The notes beneath the pieces are model-generated. The model worked only from the letters and a program-made list of their open reading frames with translations. It made no database searches and had not been told where the DNA came from. Below, piece by piece: positions 10,900 through 21,708 of a DNA stretch of 64,000 nucleotides. The stretch is from NCBI GenBank assembly GCA_038380435.1, contig JAWZYU010000034.1, positions 25,647,404-25,711,403 of the forward strand, read 5' to 3'. The stretch is from Ryuthela nishihirai (Eukaryota > Arthropoda > Arachnida > Araneae > Heptathelidae). The position numbers and the translations under genes are program-made. The first letter of the stretch is position 1, and each line of letters begins with the position of its first letter.

Positions 10900-11985
10900 T
10901 TTGTCGGTTGTTCGGTTTGTGAATTTGATAAAACGTTGTTCCACCATATCTTTCGAACGCGATGAACAGAAAATGATTTATTACCAAATAAAAGCTTTTG
11001 ACGCGGGGAATGTCGCAGGCTACGAAACATTCATCCCCCATCCTTAAAAATATGGGAGATATGAAAATGATTGTTCCACTATATCTCCTGAATGCGAGTG
11101 TGGAAAGTAACGAGCTATGTGTCGAATGGAAGCTTGTGACGCGGGAAATGTCTCAGAATATGAAAAATTGACCTACTATTTTTTCCTTCTCCCCTGAAAA
11201 GCGGGAAATTCCAAACATTTGTTCCACTCTATCTCTAGAACAGGAATGCCAAAAGTAACAAGCTATATGTCAAATGAAAGCTTCTCATGCGGGGAATATC
11301 GTAGGTATAGATAATTGTCTCCTTCTCCAGGCTTTCTTCCCCGCTAAAAAAGGTGGACAATGTGAAAATGATTGTTCCTCTATAACTCTTGAACGCGAGT
11401 GCGGAGAGCAGGGTGCTATACGTCAAATGAAAACTTTTGTCGTAGGCTATAAAGGAATGGTCTAACACAGTGTCTCGTAAACTTTTTTTACTCTACGACA
11501 CACTGAATATAATTTTTTTTTCCGCGGCACACCTAAAAAAGAATAAAAGCAAACTCTATATACTCGTCATTATATTTGCGCTTTGTTGAAGTCATCAGCC
11601 TGGTTTTACTTGAAGATTTGCTCTCGTTCTTTAATTCATAACTCGGTGTTTGTTTTAAATATTTGCCCATTCTATGGCTTGAAATAATCAAAAATAAATA
11701 CCAAAATTTGGAAAAATCTTGATAAATACTTACAAGATCCCAGTTGATAAAATATGAAAGATTTTTATTAAAGCACGTTGATAATACAAGTCAAGTCAAA
11801 ATGAAATCTTTGGAATATCTAATGTCAATTTGAAAATCTCTCGCAGCACACAGTTTGCGAGACACTGGTCTAACATGTTTTCTTCTCCCCTAAATAACGG
11901 AAAATGTGAAAGTCGATCTACTATGTCATCGAAAAGCGATGGCTTACAGTTATGATTTAGGTGTCAAATGAAAGCTCGTATAATG
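10900..11985. repeat. Degenerate ~130-bp tandem repeats
   Basis: Units share TGATTGTTCCACTATATCTC, then GAACGCGAGTG, then GTCAAATGAAAGCTT and GACGCGGGGAATGTC. They recur at about 10930, 11065, 11215, 11365 and, after the MITE, 11895-11985. The open frames here are short and differ between units, so this looks like old satellite sequence. Confidence 0.6.
11468..11867. mobile_element. hAT-type MITE, copy 2 (400 bp)
   Basis: CAGTGTCTCGTAAAC start and GTTTGCGAGACACTG end, flanked by a perfect 8-bp target duplication GTCTAACA (11460-11467 and 11868-11875). Same family as 949-1416, sharing the CCGCGGCACACCTAAAAAAG and AACTCGGTGTTTGTTTTAAA segments. No coding capacity. Confidence 0.92.
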
Positions 11986-12293
11986 ACGGCCATAAACTAT
12001 TTCCAATTTTGCCCCCACTATTTCCCCTGATAAAATGTGAGGGGGCGGATTTTCCGGGGTTCGAATTTAACAAGTCGTATCTCGAATTAAAGCTTGTGAC
12101 GTCTCCAATGCCATGGGCTACCTTAAAAGTAATCCTAAGCGCGGGGAATGTGGTAATCCAAAATCCAAAAGGGTGGTAAATGTGCTCGATGTTTATGAGT
12201 CCTATATCAAAGTTTATGAAGTTAGGTGTTTTAGTGACAAAAAAAATACAAATTAAAAATTTTCAAAAATACCCATATTCCTATAGTGTCCTA

Positions 12294-12361
12294 AATAAAT
12301 AAAAAAAAAATAAATACCCCCTCAAGCAGCTGCTTGCCACAGAGGTCTGACAGGAGCCTGT
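12294..12361 (-). mobile_element. SINE2 tail fragment inserted in copy 1
   Basis: ACCCCCTCAAGCAGCTGCTT and AGGTCTGACAGGAGCCTGT are antisense SINE2 3' sequence with an A/T tail. The paralogous site at 53880-53890 lacks it (GTCCTAAAAAGTAG), so it arrived after the duplication. Confidence 0.8.
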
Positions 12362-12385
12362 AAAGTAGAAAAATTAATCCTAAAA

Positions 12386-12529
12386 CATATCGATGGTGCA
12401 AAGTCATTGAGTTCGTATTCGCTTCGAATGAAGATATGGCGCCGATTTATTTATTTGACAAGATTGCCGGCGACCAATCTTCCATTGAAGCGAATACGAA
12501 CTCAGTGACTGATTGCACCACCGATATGA
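12386..12529. repeat. ~60-bp-arm imperfect inverted repeat
   Basis: The left arm (CATATCGATGGTGCAAAGTC, GAGTTCGTATTCGCTTC) pairs with the right arm (GAAGCGAATACGAACTC, GCACCACCGATATG) over about 60 bp with mismatches and a short centre. The same structure lies at 53909-54053. It could be a small foldback/MITE or a hairpin transcript. Confidence 0.75.
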
Positions 12530-12949
12530 TTCAGGTTTATTTTCAACTTTTTAGGGCCCAATAGGAAAATAAGCATTTTTAAAAAAAAATTTATTGATAT
12601 TTTTTAATCGCTCAACGTTAAACCAATTAGAAAATTTCATCATTTTAATTTTTCACCATAAATAATAGTCGTAATTTTTGCCTTACTTTTCGCCAAGGGA
12701 CATGAGAGAATCCGGATCCTTCGGCCAAACGAAGCTTTCAGGAAATGTGGGACCTAAGCATTTTCCTACGAAGAAGAAGATGATGACAACAGTAGCAGAA
12801 AGTAGAAACAGTAAGTGCCAGAGATGTGTCTGAAACAGAAAATGTGAAAATACCCAAAATAACCAATTAAATTTTATTGCTGTATCAAGAAATTTATTCC
12901 ATTACAAATATCAATTGCCAGTGCCACAAACAATGTTGGTTTATTTTTA
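12530..12949. other. Duplicated non-coding sequence
   Basis: Part of the duplicated segment (matches 54054-54470). No gene seen. GAAGAAGAAGATGATGACAAC at 12770 is a purine-rich simple stretch. Confidence 0.4.
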
Positions 12950-13372
12950 CCTCTGAGCAGCAATTTTTTGCACGAAATGAGCTAAATGGCCAAGTAATAT
13001 GGACCTCAAGTCTCGGAGAAAGTTGATGGAAGGAGACCCACTAGACAGGTGTTAGGAGAGAGAAGATAGCCTCCTATCACGGCTATCCATTGTTTTTTAA
13101 TAGCAGAGTGTATGGCTCTCCCATACACGGCGTTTTCTCTCTCCTTCACACGGCGTTATGGCTTAACTAAACTGCCCATCCGACATATATGACGGCCTTT
13201 CAAATCTTACCGATATCCACTACTGACCGAGAGCAGAGTGGAGAGTTTTGTGGAGAAAAAATCGTAATTCTAACCCAAAGAGCCTTGGGTTGTCTTAACA
13301 ATGAGTGGCACTTTTTCCACACAATGGGCTAAGTAGCCAGGTCACAAATATCCTAAGGGATCAAGAAAGGTG
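12950..13372. repeat. SINE1-body satellite, left remnant
   Basis: A little more than one ~316-bp unit related to SINE1 body without a tRNA head (TTTACCTCTGAGCAGCAATT, GACCGAGAGCAGAGTGGAGA). It is interrupted by the Polinton at 13373 and resumes at 29935. Confidence 0.75.
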
Positions 13373-13916
13373 AGTAGTTTGTTACCACCCGGGGAATCCC
13401 CCTTTGCACAGTGCTTTCCCCCTATGACGTCATCGACCACGCCCCCTATGACGTGAACAGGCCACGCCCCTATGACGTAACATGACGTAATCATTACATA
13501 ATCATTACATAACAGGCCACGCCCCTTTATTAATAATTCCTCCCCCTTTATTAAACCCCCCTTTCACCCCCCTTTCACCCTCAGTGGCGCCATCTGTTGA
13601 CAGTGAGAAGTACTATTTTCCCAAAAACCCTTTATTTTCACTCTAATTTCTCGTTTTCGGACCCCCACGGTCGACCTACCTATATTTTAGGCCCTCCCCC
13701 TTATTAAAAACCCTCCTGGCGCCATCTGTTGACAGGGAGAAGTACTATTTTCCCAAAAACCCCTTTATTTTCACTCTAATTTCTCGTTTTCGGACCCCAC
13801 GGTCGACCTACCTATATTTTAAGCCCTCCCCCTTATGAAAAACCCTCTGGTTGACCGTTTTAAGGCCCCACTCGGCTGATGCAAGTCTCAGAATAATTGC
13901 ATGGAACGATTGACTG
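13373..13916 (+). repeat. Polinton left TIR (~544 bp)
   Basis: Inverted match to 29331-29928. The outer ~110 bp hold TGACGTCA/TGACGT sites alternating with CCACGCCCC. Further in, a ~130-bp unit is present twice (TGGCGCCATCTGTTGACAG, TTTTCACTCTAATTTCTCG, GTCGACCTACCTATATTTTA). It is about 54 bp shorter than the right TIR because of copy-number and small indel differences. Confidence 0.93.
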
Positions 13917-14897
13917 GTCTTAGAATAATTGTACAGAAAGGAATGATACAAAATTCCCTTACCTCTATTAAAAATCATCCTACAGTTGAAACTCATTTTA
14001 CTCTTACTGTTTCCATAGAAAATACCATAGGGTGAAATTAATAATGGTTTAAATTATTCGTAGGGATGACATGTTAAATCCGCTTTTAGAACACACGTCT
14101 GCAGTGGAAAAATTTTCAAACTCCGTTAATCAACTCCCTAGTAATTAAACACTCGTCAAAATATTCCTCACCTTTATTAAAATCACTCCACGGTCGAAAT
14201 AATAATAAATCACTCCACGGTCGAAATAATAATAATCGGTTTTCTGTAGATGTGTTTCACCGGGAAAAAAAAAAAATCGTCCCTCGCTCTGTGGATTCCA
14301 GGACTATGCCGTGTACTTACTGTGGCTTAGAGGCGTGTCGAACGGGTCAGATATTAACCTAGCATTCTTTATAACTAGCTTTTTCTATGTATTTCTTACA
14401 TCAAAACCGACACTACCACTGAACTCTTTTGAATGAGGATCTCAAATTGTAAATCAAACTCGCAAAGCTGTATTTATTCCACCAAGACGGTTAAACGATT
14501 TTCTTATAATTAAAATTCCCGGCTATTAAACTCCCTAGTAATTAAGCACTGGTTAAAATTCCCACATTAAAAATCGTCCTACGGTCCGGGGTGAATGGTT
14601 TAAATTATTCGTAATAGCTGTCGAATAGTGCCGTGTTATGATCGGCTCTCAGAAAATTCAAACTCCTTATCGTAAGCGGTATTCCTTTCAAGTGCTTATC
14701 GGGGCTAGCAACAAGACTTTCAAAAACATCACGCGACGTGGTCCGATCGGTGAGGGTTCAAGAGGGCAGTGTCCAGCACCACACTTTGTTTACATATGAT
14801 GCTGATAAGGTTTCAAAATAGAAATTGTTGTTGTTGTCTCGATCGCGTGATGTTAGTTTGACCTCTTGTAATACGTGTCAGTCGGCCTGGCTGTGTG
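13917..14897. other. Polinton left subterminal, non-coding
   Basis: Contains short duplications: CACTCCACGGTCGAAATAAT twice at 14187-14235, GGTTTAAATTATTCGTA at 14045 and 14600, and CTCCCTAGTAATTAA at 14140 and 14530. No open frame. It leads to the polymerase promoter. Confidence 0.5.
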
Positions 14898-14934
14898 TAT
14901 AAAATGCGGAGGACAGCATCCTCCAATGTCATTC
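14898..14934 (+). promoter_or_regulatory. Polymerase promoter: TATA box and initiator
   Basis: TATAAAA (14898-14904) lies 33 nt upstream of the A of TCATTC (14929-14934), which fits the arthropod initiator TCAKTY. The first exon ATG is at 14982. Two other Polinton promoters have nearly the same spacing (27392/27359 and 29265/29233 on the - strand). Confidence 0.75.
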
Positions 14935-14981
14935 AACTGTCAACGCTGATACTCTGACACCTGATTGTCAAACTCCTCAAG

Positions 14982-17900
14982 ATGTCTGGTGAACGAGCCT
15001 TCAACATTCCTTCGGCTGGATCATCATCTGCTAACAGGTAACTAAAATTTTATTTAATGCTGTCCTTAAGACGTTTTACTTTCTGTATTCTACTTATAAA
15101 TTATTTAATGCTGTCATTAAGACGTTTTACTTTCTGTATTCTACTTATAAATTATTTGATGCGACCCTTAAGACGTTTTTACTTTCTGTATTCTACTTAT
15201 AAATTATTTAATGCTGTCCTTAAGACGTTTTTACTTTCTGTATTCTACTTATAAATTATTTAATGCTGTCCTTAAGACGTTTTACTTTCTGTATTCTACT
15301 TATAAATTATTTGATGCGGCCCTTAAGACGTTTTTACTTTCTGTATTCTACTTATAAATTATTTAATGCTGTGTTGCCCTTAAGACGTTTTTACTTTCTG
15401 TATTCTACTTATAAATTATTTAATGCTGTGTTGCACTTAAGAATTATTTAATACTGTGTTGACTTATAAATTATTTAATGCTGTGTTGCCCTTAAGGTAC
15501 TCAACCATTTATCCAGTAAAGTCATTTTATTCTAAAACTTAATTTTCAAACCTTTAGTTACTTAGATATTTTTGATTGCGCTAGTAAATGTACTGCATAT
15601 TCTGAGACCGTATTATCTATCTATCTAGGAACACCACGCAGTGCTTTGAGAAACTTCTCGCAGCAGTCCAGAACCTCTCCGATGTCTCCAAAAGAAGCAC
15701 GGAGACAGATGACAGAAGTGTTAAGCGTGTCTGTCGTCAGATGGAGGCCGGGGAAATACTACGACCGAGGACAATGAGGCTTTCTCTAACACACCGCAAG
15801 CGCATCGCCGCAGCAAAAGCAGCAGCGGAGATGAGGACTTCACCTGTCCCGGGTGCTTCAACGGCTAGCAGGTGAATAAACCTTTATTTAATGCTATGTT
15901 GTCATTAAGACACACAATCATTTACTGACGTGCATAGAGTTTTATATTTGTTTCTATCCAGTAAAGTCATTTTTACTTACTTTATTCTACTTATAAATTA
16001 GCTAAATATTTTCTTGGATTTTTTTTTTTTTTTTTTTTTTGCTCAGGTTAGTAAACTGTGGTGTATGTTGTCTTTTATCACAACATAGAGTTTTATATTT
16101 GTTTCTATCTAGTAAAGTCTAAATGATAAATTTCAAACTTTAGTTACTTAGATTTTTTGCTCATGCTAGCAAACTGTGCTGTCTTTTATTCTAAAACCTA
16201 ATTTTCAAACTTTAGTTACTTAGATTTTTGCTCAGACTAGTAAATGTACTGCATATTGCCTTTTCTGTTCTAAGATGAAAAAACATGTAAATGTACAGCA
16301 TATTCTGAGACTGAATTATCTATCAATGTAGGGCCCCCACGGAGAGTGTGTTACTCGGACCCGCTCGTGTGCTAATCAAGCCACAGCCACCCACGCCCCG
16401 TTCGTCATTGACAGTGGCAGCTACGTCCCTCAACGACCCTGCGTGTGCTGACGTCACCTCAGCAATCTTCACAGGCGCAGGATCCTCAACTGCAGTCAGG
16501 TAGATGAAATTTCTTTTGATGTTGAGTGGGGTCTTAAACGGTTCAATCATTTACTAAAGCATATATAGTTTTATAACCTGTAAAGCCATTTTACTTTCTT
16601 TATTCTACTTATAAATTAGTTAAATATTTAATTAGGTCTTTTGCTCGAGCTAGCAACGGTTAAATTTTTTCCACATTCGAGTGTTTACTCCCCGTGGAAC
16701 ATTTTTTTGCACTGACTGTAGGTAAAATTTCCATATATGTGAATAAATATATGATTTTTATTGGACAAACTCTGTATAAAGAAGAATATTAGTAATACTT
16801 TAAAAGTATGTATCTGGGGAAAATGTGATACTTTAAAAATGTAATACTTTAAAAGTATGTATCTGGGGAAAATGTAATACTTTAAAAGTATGTATCTGGG
16901 GAAAATGTGATACTTTAAAAGTGTAATACTTTAAAAGTGTGTATCAGGGGAAAATGTAATACTTTAAAAGTATGTATCTGGGGAAAATGTGATACTTTAA
17001 AAGTGTAATACTTTAAAAGTGTGTATCAGGGGAAAATGTAATACTTTAAAAGTATGTATCTGAGCAATACAGCATTATAACTTCAGTTCTAAGATAAAAA
17101 AACACGTAAAGTACTGCATATTCTGAGAATAAATTATCTATCTAGGTCTGTCGAGTCCTTCAACGCTCCAGGACCATCCACTACAGTCAGACCTGCTGCA
17201 GCAGCACCTTACTACACCGTTGTGAACACACGCCACTACAACTCCGCCAAGTTTCGCACACAATTTATCTCAATGAGTGTGCGGCTTGGCGGAATGGAGG
17301 ATGTGGAACCTTATAATTTCCTCCCGGTCCTGCACGACCTACATGAGAAAATGTTGACCGACATCGTCCCCACAGGGGAGTATAGCCATGTTCGGTTGTG
17401 TTTACGCTCCCGGGATTTGAAAAACCCCGTCAACCTGGCACTAATTCGGCGTAATGCCCTGACGGGGGAGAGATTCATGGCTGCACTAGACAAAGTAGTG
17501 CAGTCAAATGAGTCTCTTGGTCCCGGGAGCGAATTGGAGTTTGACTTCGTTTGTGCCAACCTGGATAGGGTCGGCAGCGGTGGAGGTATTGGCAGACGTG
17601 CAGGACCAGAAAAACGCAGCCTCGTGGATGTCCAGTCTTTCGCCCGCAGGAAGGGTAGCGTCCGAAGCATCATCAATAGAGACGGAATCTGTCTTGCAAG
17701 GGCTCTCGTCGTCGCACGAGAGCTTTGCTTAAAAAATAAAGGCCTGGCAAACACTTACACCATAATCAGCAACTACCGCTACCCTTTACAACGCCAAGAA
17801 GCTCGTCAACTTCACTTGGATGCGGGTGTACCTGAGGGTCCCTGCGGACTCCCGGAAGTTCAGCTTTTCCAGACGTACCTGACTCATTTCAGGATTATAG

Positions 17901-20898
17901 TTTATTCTGCTGACGACGCCTTCCTTCCCATCTTCATTGGTCCAGAAGGAGGGGACAACCTTTATTTGTTGTTTAGTGCAGGGCATTACGACGTGATTAC
18001 TAAACCATCAGGGTTTTTTGGGGTTAGGCAGTTCTGCCATAAGTGTCTAAAGGGGTTAAATACAGAGGGGCACGTTTGCAAGGGAACCTGCAACAGGTGC
18101 CTGTCAGTCGATGTGCTTCATACAGGGGAGCTGTTGCTTTGCACGGTATGCTGTGTGTATTTGCGCGGGGCTGAATGCTTTCAGGCGCACCTGCTGAAGG
18201 CATGTCAGACACGGCATCGCTGTGTTAAGTGCATTAGCATTTACGACCCTCTGAAAAAGCACGTTTGCAAGGCTGACACCTTAAAATTCGTCGAGCCCTG
18301 CAAAATTGACCCTGTCGGTCAGACTTACCTCTACTTTGACGTAGAGACTGTGCAGTGTGCCGACGGGTTGCTAAAACCGATACTATGTGTGGTCACATAC
18401 CAAGTGGACGACGAGTGGGTCTATGCTTCATCCCCGGAAACGGACGCCTTTATGGATTGGATTCTCGCTGAGGAACGCCCCGGAGTTCAAAGATTCAAGG
18501 ACGCCACAGTCCTCGCACATAATCTGAAAGGCTTTGACGGCATGTTCATCATTAGTTATCTGTACAGAAAATTTTTAAAACCAGATCTCGTGTTCGATGG
18601 ATCCAAGATTTTAGGTATATTTTTACCTGGCCTTAAAATAAGGTTCATCGACACGTTGTCCTTTATTCAGGCTCCTCTTCGATCATTCACGAAGACCTTC
18701 AACTTGGAGACGGTGAAAGGCTTTTTCCCCTTTAAATTCGTGAAGGAGGAAAATCTACAATATACAGGACCCATCCCTGATCGGCTTTTTTTCCAGCCGG
18801 AAGACATGGAGCCTGAAACTCTGTCAGCATTCAACGAGTGGTATGCCGCAGCAAGCCTTGAACCCTGGGATTTTCAACAACAGCTTCTGTATTACTGCAA
18901 GGCAGATACAGAGTTGTTGCGGCGAGGCGCCCAAGCTTTCCGCAAGGAATTTTTAAATCTCACAGGCGTAGACCCATTTGCGCGTGACCTGACTATTGCC
19001 GGCGCTTGTCTTCGAATTTTCCGTGGGAAGTTTCTGCAAAAGAATACCCTCGGTGTGTGTCGTTACTCGCCCAAGGGTATTGGGCGAGTAACGACCGGCA
19101 GTCCTTGAAAGCTCTCGCATGGTTAGAGTATGAGGCTTCCAAGGACAACATCGTAATTCAAACTGCGCGATCACCCGGAGGTGAGTATAAGATAGGGCAG
19201 TACAAATTGGATGGCGTGTGCCACAGTACCCGCTGTTATTACGAATTTTTAGGTTGTTACTATCATTGCTGCTTGAAATGTTTCAAACCTGAAAAAATAG
19301 ATCAGCGCACGAGAAAGCCATTTGGTCTGCTAAACACCCGGACCATGGATCGTCTTGAGACCTTGAAAGTGCTGATGAACGGGTACACATGCAAAATTAT
19401 GTGGGAGCACGAATTCGACGAGTTGATGCGCAAAAACCAGTCCGTCGCATTAATTTATAAATCCGTCGAGCCTATCAGGCGTATAGCGGAACGTGACTAC
19501 CTCTACGGAGGGCGCGTGGAGGTGTTCTCCATCTTTGCATCGGTTGACTTAGGATGTAGCCTTAACTACGTTGATTACAACAGCCTGTACCCTTATGTTT
19601 GCAAGAAGGCTCCATTCGGTAAAGGTCACCCGGTTCGGATCACCTCCGATTTCGCCACGGACCTCGACCACTATTTTGGCATTGCACACGCCACACTGTT
19701 ACCCCCCGACGGTTTATTCATCCCTGTACTGCCCTATAGGTGTAATGGGAAGCTGCTTTTTCCCCTTTGTAGGATCTGTGCGGATGGACAGCTGGCACCC
19801 CCTTGTTGGCACACCGTGAACCAGCGCGCATTGACAGGATCTTGGCCTACGTTCGAAATTTACGCTGCGATGCGTGCTGGCTACAAACTTCTCCAGTTCC
19901 ACGATGTGTGGCACTTTAATACCATCCTGCAATACGATCCTACAACAAAAAAGGGAGGTGTCTATGCTGGGTACATAGACACTTTTCTGGGACTGAAGCA
20001 GCGCTACTCCGGGTTTCCCCCTGACGTGCAGACCGAGGAGCAAAAGGAAGCCTTCTGTGAGGCCTTCTTCCAGGCGGAGGGGGTTCGGATCCTCCCCTCG
20101 GAAGTTGAAAAAAACAACCTTAAGCGAACTCTTTCCAAGGTCTCGCTTAATTCGTCATGGGGGAAGCATGCGCAGAACATGAGTCGAACCCAGACGACCA
20201 TTGTGAGTTGTCCTGTCAAGTACATGGAGCTCTTGACGGACGCATCGCTAGTCATCACTGACGTCGCTGTTATCAGTGATCAGGCCGTGCTTGTCACGCA
20301 CAAGCCGGCGGAGTCTGCCACTCCAGCGAACACCCGTGGAAGCCTGATTCTCGCCGCAATGGTGACGAGTCACGCCCGACTAAAGCTGTACGAGCTTCTA
20401 TCGAAATTAGATAGTCGTGCATTGTACTCGGATACTGACTCAGTAATTTATACAACGTCTCCTCGCGACACCTACACACCACCACAACATCCCTTTCTCG
20501 GAGGTCTCGTAGATGAAATTTCTTCAAAGTACGGCTCCGGTGTACACATCACTGACTATGTCAGCGCCGGGGCCAAAAGTTATGCCCTTCGGCTGAGCAA
20601 CGGGGATGAAATTCTTCGCGCCAAGGGCATATCACTCACGAAGAAAAACCGGTGCACATACAATTTTGAACTTCTAAAATCCATGGTGCTAGGGAACTCC
20701 CCAGCCAGCGAGACCTTCGAAGTCCCTTTCAATGTAATTCGTAATAAAGTGGATGGGTCACTTACGAATAAGCCCATGGTGAAAAGGTTTAAGGCTAACC
20801 TCGATAAGCGGTATCTCAGCCCGGGTTCGACTCTCACTGTACCTTATGGTTACAATGACCTGGGCCTGGATACCCTTATCCAACTCATGGATGAGTAA
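14982..20898 (+). CDS. polB: Protein-primed DNA polymerase B, spliced, frameshifted
   Basis: Replicates the element by protein priming. Inferred exons are 14982-15037, 15629-15871, 16332-16499 and 17146-20898. The GT/AG junctions are all phase 2, and the frame stays open across each into the main exon. The ATG at 14982 follows a TATA/Inr promoter. In the main exon come a Cys/His-rich part (about 18030-18290), 3'-5' exonuclease motifs FDVET (18335), HNLKGFD (18519) and YYCKAD (18890), then polymerase motifs YNSLYP (19578), KVSLNSSWGK (about 20137) and YSDTDS (20425). The frame changes between about 19050 and 19093: the upstream frame ends at 19108 and the downstream one runs to the stop at 20898. 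The break lies at a GT run followed by a perfect hairpin. The combined length of about 1,400 residues is somewhat long because of the N-terminal exons. Domain identity is secure; splicing is inferred. Confidence 0.93.
15048..15490 (+). repeat. Tandem repeat in polB intron 1
   Basis: About eight copies of a ~50-60-bp unit containing TTAAGACGTTTTACTTTCTG and TATTCTACTTATAAATTATT. Open frames across it are only repeat translations. It fills most of the intron between exon 1 (ends 15037) and exon 2 (starts 15629). Confidence 0.88.
16790..17062 (+). repeat. Tandem repeat in polB intron 3
   Basis: Repeated TAATACTTTAAAAGTATGTA and TCTGGGGAAAATGTGATACT blocks in a higher-order pattern of alternating long and short units. 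It lies in the intron between 16499 and 17146. Confidence 0.88.
19061..19093 (+). other. Perfect 14-bp hairpin at polB frame break
   Basis: CGTTACTCGCCCAA (19061-19074) pairs perfectly with 19080-19093 around a 5-nt GGGTA loop. It starts directly after the GT run at 19053-19060, where the reading frame changes. No X XXY YYZ heptamer precedes it, so I read the break as a mutation. Confidence 0.8.
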
Positions 20899-21264
20899 AT
20901 GCACAGTTTTTATTTATTATTGCACACTAATGTATTATTGTAAACTAATTTATTATTTATTATTGCATCTTCATTTATTATTTATTTATTATTGCATCTT
21001 CATTTATTATTTCAGTGTGCATAGTATTACAACTTTATTTCGTTGCTCACTTTATTTCGTTGCTCACCAATGTACATATTATTTCATTACACGCTTTATT
21101 TATTTCACTGCACACTTTATTTCAATGTTCCTAGTGAACCTTAGTATTTCACACGTAATGACCCAGCACTGAGGCGTCGTCAGCTTTTGAATTATTGTAT
21201 TTAACTTATTGTATTTAAAACTACAGCGGATCTGTCATGTAAATTATTGTCTGTGAATTGTTTC

Positions 21265-21270
21265 AATAAA
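21265..21270 (+). terminator. Poly(A) signal for polB
   Basis: AATAAA 367 nt downstream of the polB stop codon, the only canonical hexamer seen before the opposing signal. Confidence 0.6.
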
Positions 21271-21294
21271 AAAGGTTTCAAAAAATCCGTCTCT

Positions 21295-21300
21295 TTATTT
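21295..21300 (-). terminator. Poly(A) signal for late transcript
   Basis: AATAAA on the - strand (TTTATT on +), about 410 nt beyond the last - strand gene and only 30 nt from the opposing polB signal, giving compact convergent termination. Confidence 0.55.
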
Positions 21301-21376
21301 CTCAGAACTGGAAGACACTATGGTGGTAGAAAGCAAGAGGTAACTTTGTTTTTTCAGGTGCTCCGTAAGTCTTATC

Positions 21377-21522
21377 AGTGATCTGCGCTCAGATGTACGC
21401 GCGCTGCTCCCCTCCAAGTCTCGCTGCTGCAGCAGCATTCTCATTTCCCCGCCCATCGACACTAACGCCCTCTGCTGTACTACTGAGTGTAGCAGCACAC
21501 GTACATCTGAGCGCAGATCACT
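21377..21522. repeat. 32-bp-arm inverted repeat in convergent 3' region
   Basis: The arm at 21377-21408 (starts AGTGATCTGCGCTCAGATG) matches the reverse complement of 21491-21522 at 30 of 32 positions, around an 82-nt loop. It lies in the predicted 3' UTR of the late transcript. It could be a small transposon end pair, but no target duplication is evident. Confidence 0.8.
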
Positions 21523-21708
21523 TCCGGATGTCAAGCATTGAATGAACCATCAGTGTGAAAACATTGAATGGGAAGAGACGTAAAAATGGCAAAAGGCAAA
21601 TTATCAGTTTTACTTTCTTTCATTGGATACAGATTTTTAATACATTGTTTTGAACACAAGTCTTCAAGCACACAAGTCTTGGAAAGTTTTTTTTTTTTAC
21701 AGATATTT

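Larger units (their letters stand above)
11985..13372. repeat. Duplicated segment, copy 1 left part
   Basis: Collinear with 53581-54890 at high identity, for example GTGAGGGGG(C/A)GGATTTTCCGG and GTCTCCAATGCCATGGGCTA. The two copies differ by a SINE2 fragment (12294-12361) present only here. Homology continues on the far side of the Polinton (29929 on versus 54891 on), so the Polinton inserted into this copy. Confidence 0.85.
20899..21708. other. Convergent 3' intergenic region of Polinton
   Basis: Separates the ends of polB (+) and the late gene run (-). The first 260 bp are TTTATTTATTATT-rich with short direct repeats (TTTATTTCGTTGCTCAC twice). The poly(A) signals and an inverted repeat are listed separately. 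No gene. Confidence 0.6.

Noticed and set aside
15057..15451. ORFs of repeated LRRFTFCILLINYL units
   Set aside because: Translation of an intronic minisatellite.
17222..17224. Polymerase start at the GTG of 17222
   Set aside because: Not an ATG. The frame is open upstream to a consensus splice acceptor at 17145, and phase-compatible exons lead back to an ATG at 14982 behind a TATA box.
19061..19093. Programmed -1 frameshift in polB
   Set aside because: The stem is suitable, but no X XXY YYZ heptamer lies 5-9 nt upstream. A dinucleotide slip in the GT run is simpler.
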